The position numbers and the translations under genes are program-made. The notes under the pieces are model-generated. The model made no database searches. It was not told the DNA's origin and saw only the letters and a list, made by a program, of their open reading frames with translations. DNA of 8,037 nt, from the NCBI GenBank assembly GCA_946885765.1, contig CAMPHD010000136.1, forward strand, positions 1-8,037. The letters run 5' to 3'. This DNA comes from an uncultured Thalassospira sp. (GTDB lineage: Bacteria > Pseudomonadota > Alphaproteobacteria > Rhodospirillales_A > Thalassospiraceae). Positions 6,434 through 8,037 of this stretch are shown here, piece after piece; the first letter of the stretch is position 1; every line of letters begins with the position of its first letter.

Positions 6434-7835
6434 TTATCCCCAAAAGCCCCCGAGGGCGCAGGACGAGGATTGCCGCCAGAAGCCCGAAAACCGCTACATC
6501 GCGATAGGCCCCGCCGAAATATCCCGACCATAATGTTTCGGTCAAACCGATCATTAACCCGCCCAGCCACGCACCGCGTATCCGTCCTATTCCCCCAAGG
6601 ATGGCGGCAGTCAGTGCCTTGAACCCGAAAAGCGTACCACTGTGAAAATTAATGACACCATAACGAAGGGCCAACATTGCACCGGTTAATCCGCATAAAA
6701 ATCCTGCCAGAACAAAGGATTGGGATTCGGTCCGCGAAAGCGATACCCCGCAAAGGGCCGCCCCCAGCCGATCCTGGCTGATGGCGCGCCAGTTCCGGCC
6801 AAAGGCGGTTTTGCCCATGATCCAGACCAGAACGCCCGCAACCATAACCGCCCCGCCAATGGCCAGCATGTCAAACCCGTGCAGCCGTACGACGAAATGA
6901 TCGCCGCGCAAAAGCGGTACGGAAAACTGCCAGATTGGCGGCAGGTTGAAATTGCGCGCTGATATGACAATCCGGATAAATTCCTGAATGACCAGAACAC
7001 AGCCAAGCGATGCGACAATCATTGCCCGCCCACCAGCGGCCTTTCGGCCCAGCGGGCCAAAGACATTGCGCCATGTCAGGTGGCTTAACCCCGATCCGAT
7101 AAAGGCCGCCATCGCGACCGATCCCACCACCATCACCGGGATCAGCCAGCCGACCATGCCCGAAATCCACAGGCTTGTGATGATGGTGCCAAGGGCGGCG
7201 GTCATCACGACCTCGCCAAAGGCAAGATTGATCCGCCCGATCAGGCCATATATCAGGGTAAAGGAAAGTGCGAGCAGGCCATAGATCGCGCCGCGCGCAA
7301 GGCCGCTTAGCACCAGTTGGGTGGCATAGGCCGCAGGCAGCCCGATATCGGGCACATCGGCGCGCAGGCCGTGGCTTTCGGGATCGATATAGTTTTCGAG
7401 CGCGGTGCGCCCGACCCGTTCGATCCAGAACCGTTTCAGCAGGGCCATATGTGCATCGGACACCGGGCCAAGGCGGCTTGTTTCAATCGCATAAAGGTTG
7501 GTTGGCGTGTTGGGTTTGGTGGCGTCTTTGAAATGGCAGGTGACGGCGTGCGTTTGAGTCGAGGGCAGGGGGATTTCGCCCGGTTCGAGTAATTGGTAAC
7601 GCAGGGTGACCTGATTGCCGTCAGAGGTTTCGTCAAACCGGGTGACAAGGCGGATCTGTTTATCTTCATCCTCGATCCCCGGCAGGGCAAGGCGGCAGAT
7701 ATTGAACTGATAGGGATCGCGCGGCGCGCAGGAAGACAGGATTGCGGCCAGAAGTGGCAGCAGCCAGAAAACGCGATGAAGATGCCTTGAGTCTGATCTG
7801 GTGTTCACCGGTTGCTCCGGCTTGCCCTTGATCAC
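6387..7835 (-). CDS. LivH-like branched-chain amino acid ABC transporter permease with lipoprotein-like N-terminal extension
   Basis: This is a 482-residue inner-membrane protein. The C-terminal part, about 165-465, is a LivH-type permease: ARGAIYGLLALSFTLIYGLI (180-199), RINLAFGEVVM, an AISQDRLGAALCGVSLSR loop (351-368) that should contact the ATPase, and FKALTAAILGGIGRIRGAWL (405-424). Usual LivH proteins are about 290-310 residues, so there is an extra N-terminal part of about 165. It opens with a signal-like hydrophobic stretch (22-33) and a lipobox-like LSSC (C36), followed by a hydrophilic, presumably periplasmic region with C47 and C100 that could pair. The start is GTG, with GAGGA four bases upstream on the minus strand. 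No binding protein, LivM or ATPase gene lies in the window, so partners must be elsewhere. The diguanylate cyclase gene follows directly. Family assignment is strong; the transported substrate is inferred only from the family. Confidence 0.9.
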   Translation of the reverse strand: MIKGKPEQPVNTRSDSRHLHRVFWLLPLLAAILSSCAPRDPYQFNICRLALPGIEDEDKQIRLVTRFDETSDGNQVTLRYQLLEPGEIPLPSTQTHAVTCHFKDATKPNTPTNLYAIETSRLGPVSDAHMALLKRFWIERVGRTALENYIDPESHGLRADVPDIGLPAAYATQLVLSGLARGAIYGLLALSFTLIYGLIGRINLAFGEVVMTAALGTIITSLWISGMVGWLIPVMVVGSVAMAAFIGSGLSHLTWRNVFGPLGRKAAGGRAMIVASLGCVLVIQEFIRIVISARNFNLPPIWQFSVPLLRGDHFVVRLHGFDMLAIGGAVMVAGVLVWIMGKTAFGRNWRAISQDRLGAALCGVSLSRTESQSFVLAGFLCGLTGAMLALRYGVINFHSGTLFGFKALTAAILGGIGRIRGAWLGGLMIGLTETLWSGYFGGAYRDVAVFGLLAAILVLRPRGLLGINDSHDSLFSARNGQI

Positions 7836-7994
7836 CTTATCCTCGTGCGATTTGGGTGTTTTTACAAGTGCTTGGTGTTGTTGCGATGACAGGAGACGAA
7901 ATTTCGCCCCTTTTGGTTGCGATCACCGGGTGGTCGTGCTGAACTTGATCAATGACGACGGATTTAACCAAAGCCCGAAGAGGGAGACGCCCCG

Positions 7995-8037
7995 ATGGCA
8001 GATGTGATCGACTACAAAATCCATGGCGAGGAAATGC
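7995..8037 (+). CDS. Start of a TIGR00266/AIM24-like protein, truncated by window end
   Basis: Only the first 14 codons are visible (MADVIDYKIHGEEM). The opening resembles the start of bacterial TIGR00266/AIM24 family proteins, which typically begin with a DY-x-I-x-G-x-x-M strand; these beta-rich proteins have no well-defined function. An AGGGAG ribosome site at about 7980-7985 lies at normal distance from the ATG at 7995. The gene is divergent from the permease gene across a 159-base gap. The family name rests on very little sequence and needs the rest of the gene. Confidence 0.6.
   Translation, partial: MADVIDYKIHGEEM

Overview
The window looks like a piece of an alphaproteobacterial chromosome. 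The marine Rhodospirillales, Thalassospira in particular, are my best guess, from protein flavour and memory only. By hand count of sampled 60-base lines, the stretch from about 1770 onward runs 53-60% G+C, whereas 1-1578 runs about 43-50%. The left end therefore appears to be an acquired or accessory segment joined to ordinary backbone sequence.

Region 1-1578 (plus strand, lower G+C) holds the 3' part of an unrecognised protein and, overlapping it by 26 bases, a complete protein with an N-terminal XRE helix-turn-helix and an ImmA/IrrE-type zinc peptidase domain. This arrangement is typical of mobile-element, phage or toxin-antitoxin-like regulation. Positions 1579-1768 form a 190-base non-coding junction.

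Region 1769-2403 (plus) is a translationally coupled pair (ATGA overlap): a DUF2442-like small protein followed by a winged-HTH protein resembling the HVO_A0114/TumA-like family. It may be a small toxin-antitoxin-like or autoregulated module. Region 2466-4523 (plus) holds a membrane-anchored stand-alone glutamate-synthase-domain protein (FMN and an iron-sulfur cluster expected) and, 24 bases downstream, a glyoxalase/VOC-fold protein. The pair ends at a hairpin terminator that probably serves both strands.

Region 4589-7835 is on the minus strand. It contains, in transcription order from the right, a LivH-like branched-chain amino acid ABC permease with an unusual lipoprotein-like N-terminal extension, a GAF-GGDEF diguanylate cyclase whose longest frame overlaps the permease gene, and a GNAT acetyltransferase. 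Positions 5066-5296 (231 bases) lie between the acetyltransferase and the cyclase, and I see no gene or convincing signal there. Positions 7836-7994 are a divergent intergenic region. At 7995 a plus-strand gene begins whose first 14 residues resemble the TIGR00266/AIM24 family; it runs off the window.

I see no RNA gene, CRISPR array, insertion sequence or att site. The most interesting points are the lipobox-bearing solo LivH-like permease, the DUF2442/wHTH coupled pair, and the low-G+C XRE-peptidase unit at the left edge.
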